Shown piece after piece: positions 28,834 to 37,280 of a stretch of DNA of 64,000 nt. The stretch is from Trichomonas vaginalis G3 (taxonomy: Eukaryota; Parabasalia; Trichomonadida; Trichomonadidae), in NCBI RefSeq assembly GCF_026262505.1, contig NC_067207.1:32146082-32210081 (forward strand), written 5' to 3'. The notes below the pieces were generated by a model. That model had not been told where the DNA came from, searched no databases, and saw nothing but the letters and a program-made list of their open reading frames with translations. Position numbers and translations under genes: made by a program. The first letter of the stretch is position 1, and the number at the start of each line of letters is the position of its first letter.

Positions 28834-29063
28834 GAACGTTTATTTTTTACATTAGTGAGTTCGTTAGTGAAGTGGTTGGTGAATTCGTTAGTGAAGTCGT
28901 TAGTGTTGTAAAATATACGTTAACGGTTTTGTAAAGTGTCAAATTCACATATAATGGGTAAGGTGGAACGCAGTGCCTCCGTACCCTTGATATGTATACT
29001 AACTTAAAAATGTCAAATGAAACAGCGTCTATGAGAGAAATACAACACAACCGACAACTCATT

Positions 29064-29080
29064 ATGCAAGCTCTAAATAA
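29064..29080 (+). repeat. 17-bp target duplication of D (left)
   Basis: ATGCAAGCTCTAAATAA is repeated perfectly at 35536-35552; the bases just outside and inside differ, so the repeat is exactly 17 bp. Confidence 0.85.
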
Positions 29081-29364
29081 TATCTCATACCGAAATGGCT
29101 CACCAAAAAGGTGACATTTTTGGCGCCAATAATTTGATTTTTCTGATTCTTTCTATTTAGATATATTTATTTAATATTCATATTCCTTTATATTGCCTCA
29201 TATTATTTCCCATTTTTAATCATATTATACAAATCTTTAATAATTTTTAATGTTTTGAGCTTCAAAATCTTGTTCTAACTATTTTCATTCATATATCCTA
29301 GAAAAAATTAAAAAGTTCTTTAGAAATAAAAATGTTTGTATGTAAAGTATTAAAAATATTCTAG

Positions 29365-29523
29365 ATGAGAAGACATTCTCCAGAAGAGATTGATATTGAT
29401 TGGCTTTGTGAAGCCATCACAAAATCAAATAATGGAGTTAAGTTAACTGATATTTGCGCGAAAGCTAAAATAAATCATGAAGGCAGAGTTATATATAATC
29501 ATACTATCTTAAAGTATTCCTAG
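29365..29523 (+). CDS. 52-aa helix-turn-helix-like ORF in transposon D
   Basis: The ORF reads MRRHSPEEIDIDWLCEAITK and continues NNGVKLTDICAKAKINH, which resembles the first DNA-binding helix-turn-helix of pogo-type transposases. It ends at a stop about 480 bases before the main transposase frame, so it is a separate small ORF or a detached N-terminal exon. Low confidence rests on length and position. Confidence 0.4.
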   Translation: MRRHSPEEIDIDWLCEAITKSNNGVKLTDICAKAKINHEGRVIYNHTILKYS

Positions 29524-30006
29524 AAATTTCCAAAATTAACCGAAATATAACTGTACAGAATTACTATTTTCGAGATAAAATTCATATGGAAATACTAATT
29601 CATAACGCTTTATGTTATATAAAATTTAATTTATAAAAATTTCAAAATAAATCAAATTTAACACAATGAATATAACTGCAATCGAGGTTTTTGACGATTG
29701 ATTCTTACGAGAAGTTTTCCAAACTTTGAGTTAATGTCTTTACATTAACTCAAAGTTTGGAAGTCTAATAAGGGGAATTGTAGGCTATGAGGTACTGATT
29801 ATATAAAGTCATTTCAAGAGCCTTGTACCGATAAACTAGCCTTGTACTGCCATTTTATGGTGATGTAAAGTATTCAAAAATTTTGCAATGTAAACCATTA
29901 CATGGCAGAAACTTTAAAATAAACAAAAACATGACACTTAGTACAGGGGCTTTTTGGCTGGTGAAGTCAGATAAAACGTGGCTCAAGTGCTCGTTTAAAA
30001 TTAAAA
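29524..30006. repeat. Left subterminal region of D with hairpin and inverted arm
   Basis: No gene is visible. A 20-bp perfect hairpin lies at 29717-29762 (arms TTCCAAACTTTGAGTTAATG and its inverse, loop 6). Next to it, at about 29771-29801, is GGGGAATTGTAGGCTATGAG and following bases, whose inverse recurs with changes at about 35203-35230. The same word, slightly changed, forms a hairpin arm in F. Confidence 0.6.
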
Positions 30007-30207
30007 ATGGAATTTCTCACAGTCGAATTTCTTGGTAGACAACAAAAGTTTATCATCAATTGTCGCGCCGAAGGTATGACATATAGTCAAACTAAGCTTG
30101 CATGGGAGGAAGAATACCCAGATCTCGGAACTTTAACATCCAATCTCATTGCTACTGCACTTAAAAGAGCTGCATTAGGTCTATACTGGGAAAAAGGGAA
30201 TCATGGC

Positions 30208-30224
30208 GGTGCAGATCCATACCT
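30208..30224 (+). repeat. 17-bp target duplication of E (left)
   Basis: GGTGCAGATCCATACCT recurs perfectly at 31395-31411; flanking bases differ on both sides, so it is exactly 17 bp, the same length as for D. Confidence 0.88.
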
Positions 30225-31394
30225 GTAATGCATGAAAAATAGCGTGACTTCATTTTTGACAGTTTACAAATGTAAAGTGTTGCATCCTTAAAAACTTGGA
30301 AATATATACATTCATGAATTATCTTGTATATTAATTGAAAATCCATAAAACCCTAACAATATTTTTTCTTAAAAAAAACTATAAAAATATAAATAAAATT
30401 AATCGTTAAATAAAAATATTTGATATTAGAATTTTGTTGGAAAAATAAAAAACTTAATATTTTAAAGAAATACTTAAATACTTGAATATTTTAACTTTTA
30501 CATTATCATATAGACTCTCAAATTATTGATTGAAAACGGTTTGAGGGTTATCAATTTAAAAAAAATTGTGAGTTTTTTAGATTTTTGGCAATGTTAAACG
30601 GTTAAATTTTTCTCAAAAAAATTATTTCGAATTTCCGAAATTTTTGACATTTTGGCTGAGAACTATGGTCTGCGAGGTACATAGATAGAATCAGTACCTC
30701 GCAGACTATAGTTCTCTATATGGCGCCGAAAATTTTTGGTGAAATGGCGTCGCATTTCACCAAAAATTTTTCGGCGCCATAGGAAGAATTGGAGGGTGTG
30801 AGATACTATTACATGCTATAGTACTCACACCCTCCAACTCCCAATCAAAATCGCATAAAATTTGCTACTTATCTTCAGATTACCTCCCATTATAAAATAT
30901 ATCATTGCTATCTCATCGTACTATATTTCCACCCTATTGTATTTAAAAATATAAAATTTTTTGATAATATATTTTTATATCTTGAATTTTCAAACAATAT
31001 ATTCACAGATAATATAATGGGAAATCTATCTCAACCTAGCCTTAAAGTACCAAACTCCTGCTTGCATTCTCACTCACAAATATTAAACATCCATCTCCAA
31101 AAAACTAAATTCTTCACAATTTTTTTAAAATTGAGAACATAAAAAACGTATGCATTCAATAATTTAAGATACTAACAAATATTAAAAACTTCAAAATATC
31201 AGATATTAACGTTTTTCAATTAAAAAAATATCATTTTGCTTTTCAATTTGAACATAAATCTTAAATATTTTTAATTAATATCTGATTTACAGCATTATTA
31301 TCCATTTATAAATCTGACAAATAAATGACAAAACCATCATAAATACTGTCACTTTTTGTCAAAAGTGAAGTCATGCTATTTTTCATGCACAACA
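30225..31394. mobile_element. Non-autonomous insertion E, 1.17 kb
   Basis: The ends carry an imperfect inverted repeat of about 36 bp with the core TGCATGAAAAATAGCGTGAC and then TTCATTTTTGACA on the left; the right end has the inverse with single-base changes. The exact 17-bp duplication marks it as a transposition product. It has no coding region. Three long hairpins lie near its middle (30658-30838) in otherwise very A+T-rich DNA. Confidence 0.85.
30658..30838. repeat. Three consecutive long hairpins in E
   Basis: Hairpin 1 spans 30658-30716 (arm GAGAACTATGGTCTGCGAGG). Hairpin 2 spans 30721-30779 (arm TGGCGCCGAAAATTTTTGGT). Hairpin 3 spans about 30788-30838 (arm TTGGAGGGTGTGAG). Arms are 20-26 bp with few or no mismatches, and the stems follow each other with only a few bases between. 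Confidence 0.85.
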
Positions 31395-31411
31395 GGTGCA
31401 GATCCATACCT
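31395..31411 (+). repeat. 17-bp target duplication of E (right)
   Basis: This is the perfect second copy of the 30208-30224 sequence; the transposase reading frame continues from it. Confidence 0.88.
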
Positions 31412-31950
31412 ATGCGAGCGTGATCAGCTCACTTTAAAAGAAATTATCGAAGATTCTGCTTACAAAGGTGAAGCTCTAGAAGCAGCTGACATTATTGACG
31501 AGGCGTTCAAGTTGAAAGAGCTCAGAAGAGATTATGGTTACAGATTCCTTCTTGAGATTAATTGTCCTACTCTTGCAGAAGAAGTTATCAATACTCTTGG
31601 TGGTGATGATGTATCGAGACCTTATGTTAACCATATTTTACAGCAATTGCATTGCAAGCTTAAGGCATGCCAAGAGATTGAAGAATCAAGATACATGGCG
31701 TGTGAACCAAGAATTATCGAAGAATTCTACGATAAACATCGTGAAACAATCGAAAGTACTCCAGAGGAGTTGATTTTTAGTATCGATGAAACATTCATAA
31801 ACAAATTTAAGAAGAAGAAAGTTGCATTACCTGAGGAGATAGAGCATATGATCGCCAAAGGAATTCCAAACTTTCCGCACATTACAGCTTTATGCGGATG
31901 CTCAATGACAGGCAAATCTGTCCCACCTCTCTTTGTTCTCCCATGTATTG

Positions 31951-32041
31951 CAGAACTACCTAGAGAACTGAAAGTATTCCAGCGCGAAAGACATTGTTGG
32001 TTTACTTCTACGCCAAAAGGCTGGGTGAACAGAAGTGTATT
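31951..32041 (+). repeat. 91-bp direct repeat flanking F (left)
   Basis: It begins CAGAACTACCTAGAGAACTG and is identical over all 91 bases to 34265-34355. It is transposase coding sequence duplicated by, or together with, the insertion of F. Bases just outside differ. Confidence 0.9.
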
Positions 32042-32154
32042 GAGTATATAAGAATTTCTGAAAAAGTGACACCCAAAAAGTGACACTTTCAATAGGGAGT
32101 AACACTTAAAAAGTGACAATTTAAAATTCACAATAAATAAAAATAATAAATTTT

Positions 32155-32724
32155 TTAGTCTATTAAATTATTCTTTTCTTTGAAATCCTCTAAAAATTCT
32201 TCGAAATGTTCTAAAATATAATCTGGAGAATTATAACAAAATTCATTAATTTCTAACATATACGTATCTAACAATTCATTTGGAATTTCAAACGATCTTA
32301 AATATGTAATTGAATTTTGTATCTTCTCATTTATTTGAGAAAGTTTTTCTTCAGCATTTTCCAATAAAAATCTTAATGGATTCAAATTGGCTTCTTGATT
32401 CTGAACAAAATTTAATACTTGGTATAAACGTGATTGAACTTCTCTTTTCAATTTTGTTTTATAATCTGTCAATCGAGGCTCGCGAATTCTAATTGAAGGA
32501 ATAAAACCTGTTTGAAGTAAATCGTTTTTAATACGATAAAAGTAATTGGGTGCAACTTCTTCTAAAAGATTTTTGACAAAAACATCAATTCTTTGATTTT
32601 TAACGCAGCCAAAATCGTGATATTTTATCTTTTTAAATAAAGATTCAGAAACGTTATTCACAACGGTTAATTCATTTGGTCTGGCAGCGGCTATCCACAT
32701 CATAGCCAACAATTCCTTATACAA
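32155..32724 (-). CDS. Unknown 189-aa ORF in F
   Basis: The product is rich in charged and aromatic residues (MYKELLAMMWIAAARPNELT, IKYHDFGCVKNQRIDVF, FVQNQEANLNPLRFLLENAE) and mostly helical. Its first codons fall within a half-palindrome (CATAGCCAACAATTCCTTAT) that is an arm of the neighbouring hairpins. Either the start is really further in, or the ORF was captured beside the hairpin chain. I cannot name a family. Confidence 0.45.
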   Translation of the reverse strand: MYKELLAMMWIAAARPNELTVVNNVSESLFKKIKYHDFGCVKNQRIDVFVKNLLEEVAPNYFYRIKNDLLQTGFIPSIRIREPRLTDYKTKLKREVQSRLYQVLNFVQNQEANLNPLRFLLENAEEKLSQINEKIQNSITYLRSFEIPNELLDTYMLEINEFCYNSPDYILEHFEEFLEDFKEKNNLID

Positions 32725-32726
32725 AA

Positions 32727-33966
32727 TTCAAAAACTTGGGTGCAATCAGTTCTGATTGCACCCAAGTTTTTGAACTTTCTTGAGGGAATTAAAGGGTGAG
32801 AGATTTATAGTCTATCTATATATCTCCCACCCTCTAATTCCCTCCCTGACAGCGGGAAATTTTGTCTGAATGTTAAACTATTCAGACAAAGTTTCCCACT
32901 GTTTGCGAAGGAATTGTTGGCTATGATGTACTGATTCATGATCAGTACATCATAGCCAACAATTCCTTATATAAAGTTCAAAAACTTGGGTGCAATCAGA
33001 ACTGATTGCACCCAAGTTTTTGAACTTTCTTGAGGGAATTAAAGGGTGAGAGATTTATAGTCTATCTATATATCTCCCACCCTCTAATTCCCTCCCTGAC
33101 AGCGGGAAATTTTGTCTGAATGTTAAACTATTCAGACAAAGTTTCCCACTGTTTGCGAAGGAATTGTTGGCTATGATGTACTGATTCATGATCAGTACAT
33201 CATAGCCAACAATTCCTTATATAAAGTTCAAAAACTTGGGTGCAATCAGAACTGATTGCACCCAAGTTTTTGAACTTTCTTGAGGGAATGGAAGAGTAAG
33301 AGGTATACATTATGAATATATATCTCTTACCCTTCCATTCCCTCTCTGACAGCGGAAAACTTTGTCTGAATGTTAAACTATTCAGACAAAGTTTCCCGCT
33401 GTCAGCGAAAGAATTGTTCCATCTGGTGCATAGAGTGTGAATCTATGCACCAAATGGAGCAAGTCCCTCGCGAAATTGCCAAAACTTGCGTCGCATTTCA
33501 AAGATTGCGACCCAAATTTTGGCGATTTCTAGTAGAGATGGAGTATTTTGAGTCACTGACCTATATGCAGTGGCTCAAAGGGCTCCATCTCTACTTTGAA
33601 GCAAGGAAACTTTCCTCGAAATTTTGATAATTTGAAGAAAGTTTTCAAGCAATTAACAAAGGATTACTCGCTATGAGGTAAAAATTCTAGATTTTCACCT
33701 CATAGCGAGAGCTTCCCTTTCATTGCTTGAAAACTTTCCCCAGCTTCAAAATTGGGGAAAGGGCTGTAAAGTCGACTCCGATACCAGCAGGTACCAGAGT
33801 ATTTAAAAGAGAAGCCCTCGTACGAGTTTCTATGAAGACCTTCTCATTCAAGAAGATCTTAATAGAAAATCGTACGAGGGCATTGGAAACTCGCGTCTGG
33901 TACATGTTGGTACCAGAGTGTTTGAGATTTGAAGACTCTGGTACTAACATGTACCAGAATTTATGA
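32727..33966. repeat. Chain of at least a dozen long hairpins
   Basis: Successive near-perfect palindromes of 45-65 bp abut with almost no spacer. Examples: 32727-32774 (arm TTCAAAAACTTGGGTGCAAT), 32781-32846 (GAGGGAATTAAAGGGTGAGA), 32848-32905 (ACAGCGGGAAATTTTGTCTG), 32908-32968 (AAGGAATTGTTGGCTATGAT). These repeat, then new ones follow at 33413-33461, 33470-33528, 33530-33595 and nested stems at 33637-33739 and 33774-33960. The stems differ in sequence but share size and design. Short ORFs on both strands at 33720-33966 are by-products of the symmetry. Confidence 0.92.
32731..33420. repeat. 250-bp tandem repeat, about 2.7 copies
   Basis: The word AAAACTTGGG recurs at 32731, 32981 and 33231, a period of exactly 250. 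Each full unit holds four different hairpins. The first two units are almost identical; the third diverges after about 50 bases and stops short. Confidence 0.9.
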
Positions 33967-34264
33967 TGAATTTAAGATGGACCATTATAAAATGGTAGCG
34001 GTTTGTTTCAAAAAAATTTAGATGAGATTTGCATAGATATAGATTATATGATTTATACATATGAAAAATAATATATAAAAATATAATTTTGAGATAATTA
34101 TGTAAATAATATTTTAAATATTTGAATTTGAGGTATAATTTTATAGTAAAATATATTATAAAGAGTATTTATATAAATATTGTAAAATAATATAAGTAAT
34201 AAAAATTGAGACCCCCTCCCTGTTTTTGATGTTTTGTCACTTTTTCGGTAATTCTTATTGTTTC

Positions 34265-34355
34265 CAGAACTACCTAGAGAACTGAAAGTATTCCAGCGCG
34301 AAAGACATTGTTGGTTTACTTCTACGCCAAAAGGCTGGGTGAACAGAAGTGTATT
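34265..34355 (+). repeat. 91-bp direct repeat flanking F (right)
   Basis: It is identical to 31951-32041; the transposase frame continues from it into 34356 onward. Confidence 0.9.
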
Positions 34356-35187
34356 CTTATTGTATTGCATTTTCTTCATCGAGTGGCTTAACTTTGAACG
34401 CCAGAGAATGCCAGAAGATATACGTGACAAGCCTGCTCTCATTGTGTGTGATGGACACTCCAGCCGCGAGAATCCTCTGGCATTGTTCCTTTTGGCAAGT
34501 GCCAACATCAAATTAATTGTTCTTCCCGCACATACAACACACATTTTACAAGTATTTGATGTTGGCATTGCCAAAAGATTAAAGTCCAAATTCACGGATT
34601 ATCTGAGAGATTACATTAAGGCACCGAAGCAAGAGTTCAACAGCAATGCTGCAATGATGCGCTACGCCATTATCTACTCATTTATTAGCGCATGGCAAGA
34701 ATCAGTATCATTAAGAACGGTTCAAAATGCTGCCGCCGCCTGCGGTCTTTGCCCTTGTTCTGTAGAAGCTCTCAAACATAATAAGTATGTTCGTGAATTG
34801 ACTCCTGCAGAAAAAGAATTGCAAGAGAAAAGAAATTACCGTAATCGAAATCGTTTTAACATCAATGGTGAAGAATTGACGACGATGGACATGATTTGCG
34901 CAATTTCTGACAATATTAAGAAGAATCCTGCAAATCACAGATTTTGCAGGAAGCCAGAACAAGACACCAAGGAACGTTTCTACTTTTGGATTACAAACTA
35001 TCTTGATCCCAGCACTGAGTTGTTGACAAAACTCCCTAATATGCCAGGTTATATCCAAATGATTAGGAAAATTTTCCAATTTTCCAACAAAAATTTTCCA
35101 ATTCTCCACCAAAAATTTTTTAATAAAATATTATTTTACGGCATTGCCCGTCACTTTTTTCGGTACAAGGCTAATATCACGGTATAA

Positions 35188-35527
35188 CCCCCCTGAAAAG
35201 ACTTTATCAGTGCTTCATAGCCTGCAATTCCCATTAGAAATCGGAGAAACTTTGTCCGCATAACTTATGATGCGGACAAAGTTTCTCCCATTTCTACTTA
35301 GAATGAAAGGGCAAGAGGTATATAGGTACACTATATATCTCTTGCCTTTTCCTTCTTACCTAAAGACTTCCAATCTTATTTTTTTTCCAATTTTTCCCCT
35401 AAATTTAAATCTTATATAATATAAATAAAATGCATAATATCAATCACAAAAATTAATGTTTATTTTTTTAATTAAAATTGCCGCGCAATTTAAGGTTTTC
35501 TGTCACTTTTTTTGTTAGCCATTTCGG
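35188..35527. repeat. Right subterminal region of D with hairpins
   Basis: No gene is visible. The inverse of the left subterminal arm lies at about 35203-35230. Hairpins lie at about 35234-35296 (core arm GAGAAACTTTGTCCGCAT) and 35302-35357 (arm AAAGGGCAAGAGGTATATA). The region ends with TGTCACTTTTTTTGTTAGCC and the terminal inverted repeat. Confidence 0.7.
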
Positions 35528-35535
35528 TACGAAAC

Positions 35536-35552
35536 ATGCAAGCTCTAAATAA
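35536..35552 (+). repeat. 17-bp target duplication of D (right)
   Basis: This is the perfect copy of 29064-29080, followed by the rest of the tail-fibre gene of element C. Confidence 0.85.
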
Positions 35553-36000
35553 GAACACAACAAACTTTTCAAACTATTCTAAGATATCTGAGTCATTGAA
35601 AGGGGGTGACTTAAAACTGACAATAAACCCAATGACAGATGAGTTTCTATTTCAAGACAATAAGAACAATACTGTCTGTATAAATCCAACAAAAGGAACT
35701 TTAAACGAGAAACCTATAAATGAACTTCTTTTGAAAGCAGATGTTGACAACAAAGCTGACAAAGAATATGTAGACGATGCAATAGCAAAAGAAGAAGAAA
35801 GAGCTAACAATGCTTATGCAACAAAAGAACATACTCATCCTGAACTAGCAGACAAAACATATGTTGACAATAAAATGTCAAGTGAAGTGACAAGAGCTGA
35901 AAACGAATATTCTAAAAAGACTCATATACATTATATTAACCAAATACCAAGTCTTAAGGAAACATTAGAGACAAAAGCAGATAAGACTCATACACATACC

Positions 36001-36198
36001 ATTGCAAATATTACAAACTTACAAGAAACCTTAAACAGGAAAAGTGACGTTGGACATACACATACCATTGCAAATATTACAAACTTACAAGAAACCTTAA
36101 ACAGGAAAAGTGACGTTGGACATACACATACCATTGCAAATATTACAAACTTACAAGAAACCTTAAACAGGAAAAGTGACGTTGGACATACACATACA
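36001..36198 (+). repeat. 66-bp repeat, three identical copies
   Basis: Units begin at 36001, 36067 and 36133 and encode ANITNLQETLNRKSDVGHTH-type shaft repeats of the tail-fibre protein. Identity at the DNA level points to recent expansion. Confidence 0.9.
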
Positions 36199-37280
36199 TC
36201 TTCTGAAATAACAGACTTAAACGTTAGCCTTGAAAATAAAGCAGATAAAACATATGTCAATGAAATATACCAAAGTTTGATAGGAACAAAAAATATTGAA
36301 ACTATTGTTGGTGACTTTTCTGTCAATGAAGAAAATAAATATTTTAGATGGCAGTTGGTACAGTCCTTAGAAAATGGTACACGGTATAAACTCATTCCGA
36401 AAAATAACAATAAAATGTATGTAAGCTATAAAAAGAATGATGGTACACAAGTTAAAGTTCCATTAGACAACAACTGCTACTTAAACTTATATGGAGACGA
36501 ACAAAAGAAATATTTAAGAGTTTATGAAATGGTGGATATGATATTACCTGACCCAGCTCCGGCACCACATTATTATGACTATGGAGATGACGACAGAACA
36601 CCACATGTAGATGAACAAAAACTAACATTATATTTAGATTATTATAGATATAAAAGATATAATGCAATAGAAAAAACGAGAATAGTATATTATTATACAG
36701 ATGACAGAAATAAATATTATAGTCAAGACTGTACCTACCCTGAAAACATAAGATTATATTATAAAAAATATTCTGACACAAACCAGAAGAAACCTGAAAT
36801 AGTTGCACTATATTTTAAGTTCAAAAGAGACAATCCTATAATATCTCATATGTTTGATTTAATGAACCCAGTAGGTTCTATTTATACATCTATGGATGCA
36901 AGAGGTCCTCAAGTAATGTTTGGTGTTGGTGCATGGGAACAAATAGTCGACGGGTTTTTGTATTGTGCAAACTCTTCAAAGGAAACAGGTGGAAGTAAAA
37001 CGATTTCAGGTGAAAATTTACCTGCACACAGTCATTACATAGATTTAAGTACATCTCAAGCAGGTTGGCATAAGCATAGATATTGGGATTGGTCAGGAAT
37101 GACAAAAGGTAAAGGATATGATGTTAAAGACGACGTTAAGTTTGCTATAATTTGTTACTGGGATGACACGCAGGGAGAAGGAAACCATACACATTTCGTT
37201 TCAGGATATACACAAACAACGGGACAAAGTAAAGAATACATGCCACCTTACATGACAGTTTACGCATGGTATAGAATTGC

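Larger units (their letters stand above)
6793..29004. mobile_element. Maverick/Polinton element A, 22.2 kb
   Basis: The element begins AGTTAGTATACATATC and ends with its inverse, flanked by the 5-bp duplication TAAAA (6788-6792 and 29005-29009). Terminal inverted repeats are 685 and 677 bp and nearly identical. It encodes PolB, integrase, packaging ATPase, capsid-like proteins and a tail fibre in the same order as element B. It is inserted in element C just before the tail-fibre gene of C. It is broken, with roughly half a dozen breaks. The close match of its repeats and to element B suggests it is fairly young. Confidence 0.95.
28328..29004. repeat. Right terminal inverted repeat of element A
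   Basis: It is the inverted match of 6793-7477 and carries the second copy of the 106-aa ORF and of the iteron palindrome. It ends GTATACTAACT, followed by the target duplication TAAAA and, after one more base, the start codon context of the interrupted tail-fibre gene of element C. Confidence 0.93.
32042..34264. mobile_element. Insertion F, 2.2 kb, with hairpin chain
   Basis: The ends are imperfect inverted repeats: ATAAGAATTTCTGAAAAAGT with GACA at the left and the inverse of ATAAGAATTACCGAAAAAGT with GACA at the right, beginning 3-6 bases inside the 91-bp repeats. Three AAAAAGTGACA-like words lie at the left end. F carries one minus-strand ORF and, over more than half its length, a chain of long hairpins. 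It interrupts the transposase of D in frame with one 91-bp copy. No transposase of its own is visible. Confidence 0.8.
30007..35187 (+). pseudogene. DD35D (pogo/Tigger-type) transposase of D, interrupted by E and F
   Basis: Coding pieces are 30007-30224, 31412-32041 and 34356-35187. They total 1,680 bases and stay in one frame, giving 559 residues plus stop, if E, F and one copy of each duplication are left out. Catalytic positions are visible: D in IFSIDETFINK, D in LIVCDGHSSREN and D in ILQVFDVGIAKRLK, with 35 residues between the last two. The N-terminal part is a helix-turn-helix region (MTYSQTKLAWEEEYPDLGTL). The frame being otherwise open implies D was active or recent when E and F inserted. 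Confidence 0.85.
29081..35535 (+). mobile_element. DDE DNA transposon D (pogo/Tc1-mariner-like transposase), with E and F inside
   Basis: The ends are inverted repeats: TACCGAAATGGCT near 29088 and its inverse AGCCATTTCGGTA near 35517, followed inward by AAAAAGTGACA-like words. The outermost 6-7 bases match only loosely. It is flanked by a perfect 17-bp direct repeat, far longer than the TA normally made by the Tc1/mariner superfamily. A TA does sit at each end of the core inverted repeat. It encodes a DD35D transposase interrupted by E and F, and has long subterminal inverted arms. It sits in the tail-fibre gene of element C. Confidence 0.8.

Noticed and set aside
29365-29523. The 52-aa ORF as an independent gene with known function
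   Set aside because: It is short and only resembles a helix-turn-helix; it may simply be the displaced N-terminus of the D transposase.
30225-31394. E as a retrotransposon or SINE
   Set aside because: It has inverted repeats at both ends, no poly-A tail and no pol III boxes, so a DNA-type insertion fits better.
32731-33420. Regularly repeated palindromes as a CRISPR array
   Set aside because: The units are 250 bp with four different hairpins each, no uniform repeat of 25-40 bp and no unique spacers, and the DNA is eukaryotic.
33720-33966. Two ORFs of 76 and 79 aa on opposite strands
   Set aside because: They mirror each other because the DNA is palindromic, and neither has protein-like conservation.
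31951-34355. 91-bp repeats as ordinary long terminal repeats of F
   Set aside because: The 91 bases are transposase coding sequence that continues on both sides, so they belong to the target and not to F.
29081-35535. D as a MULE or hAT element
   Set aside because: The catalytic layout DD35D with CDGHSS and QVFDVG motifs is that of pogo/Tigger-type transposases, and the 17-bp repeats fit neither 8- nor 9-bp duplications.
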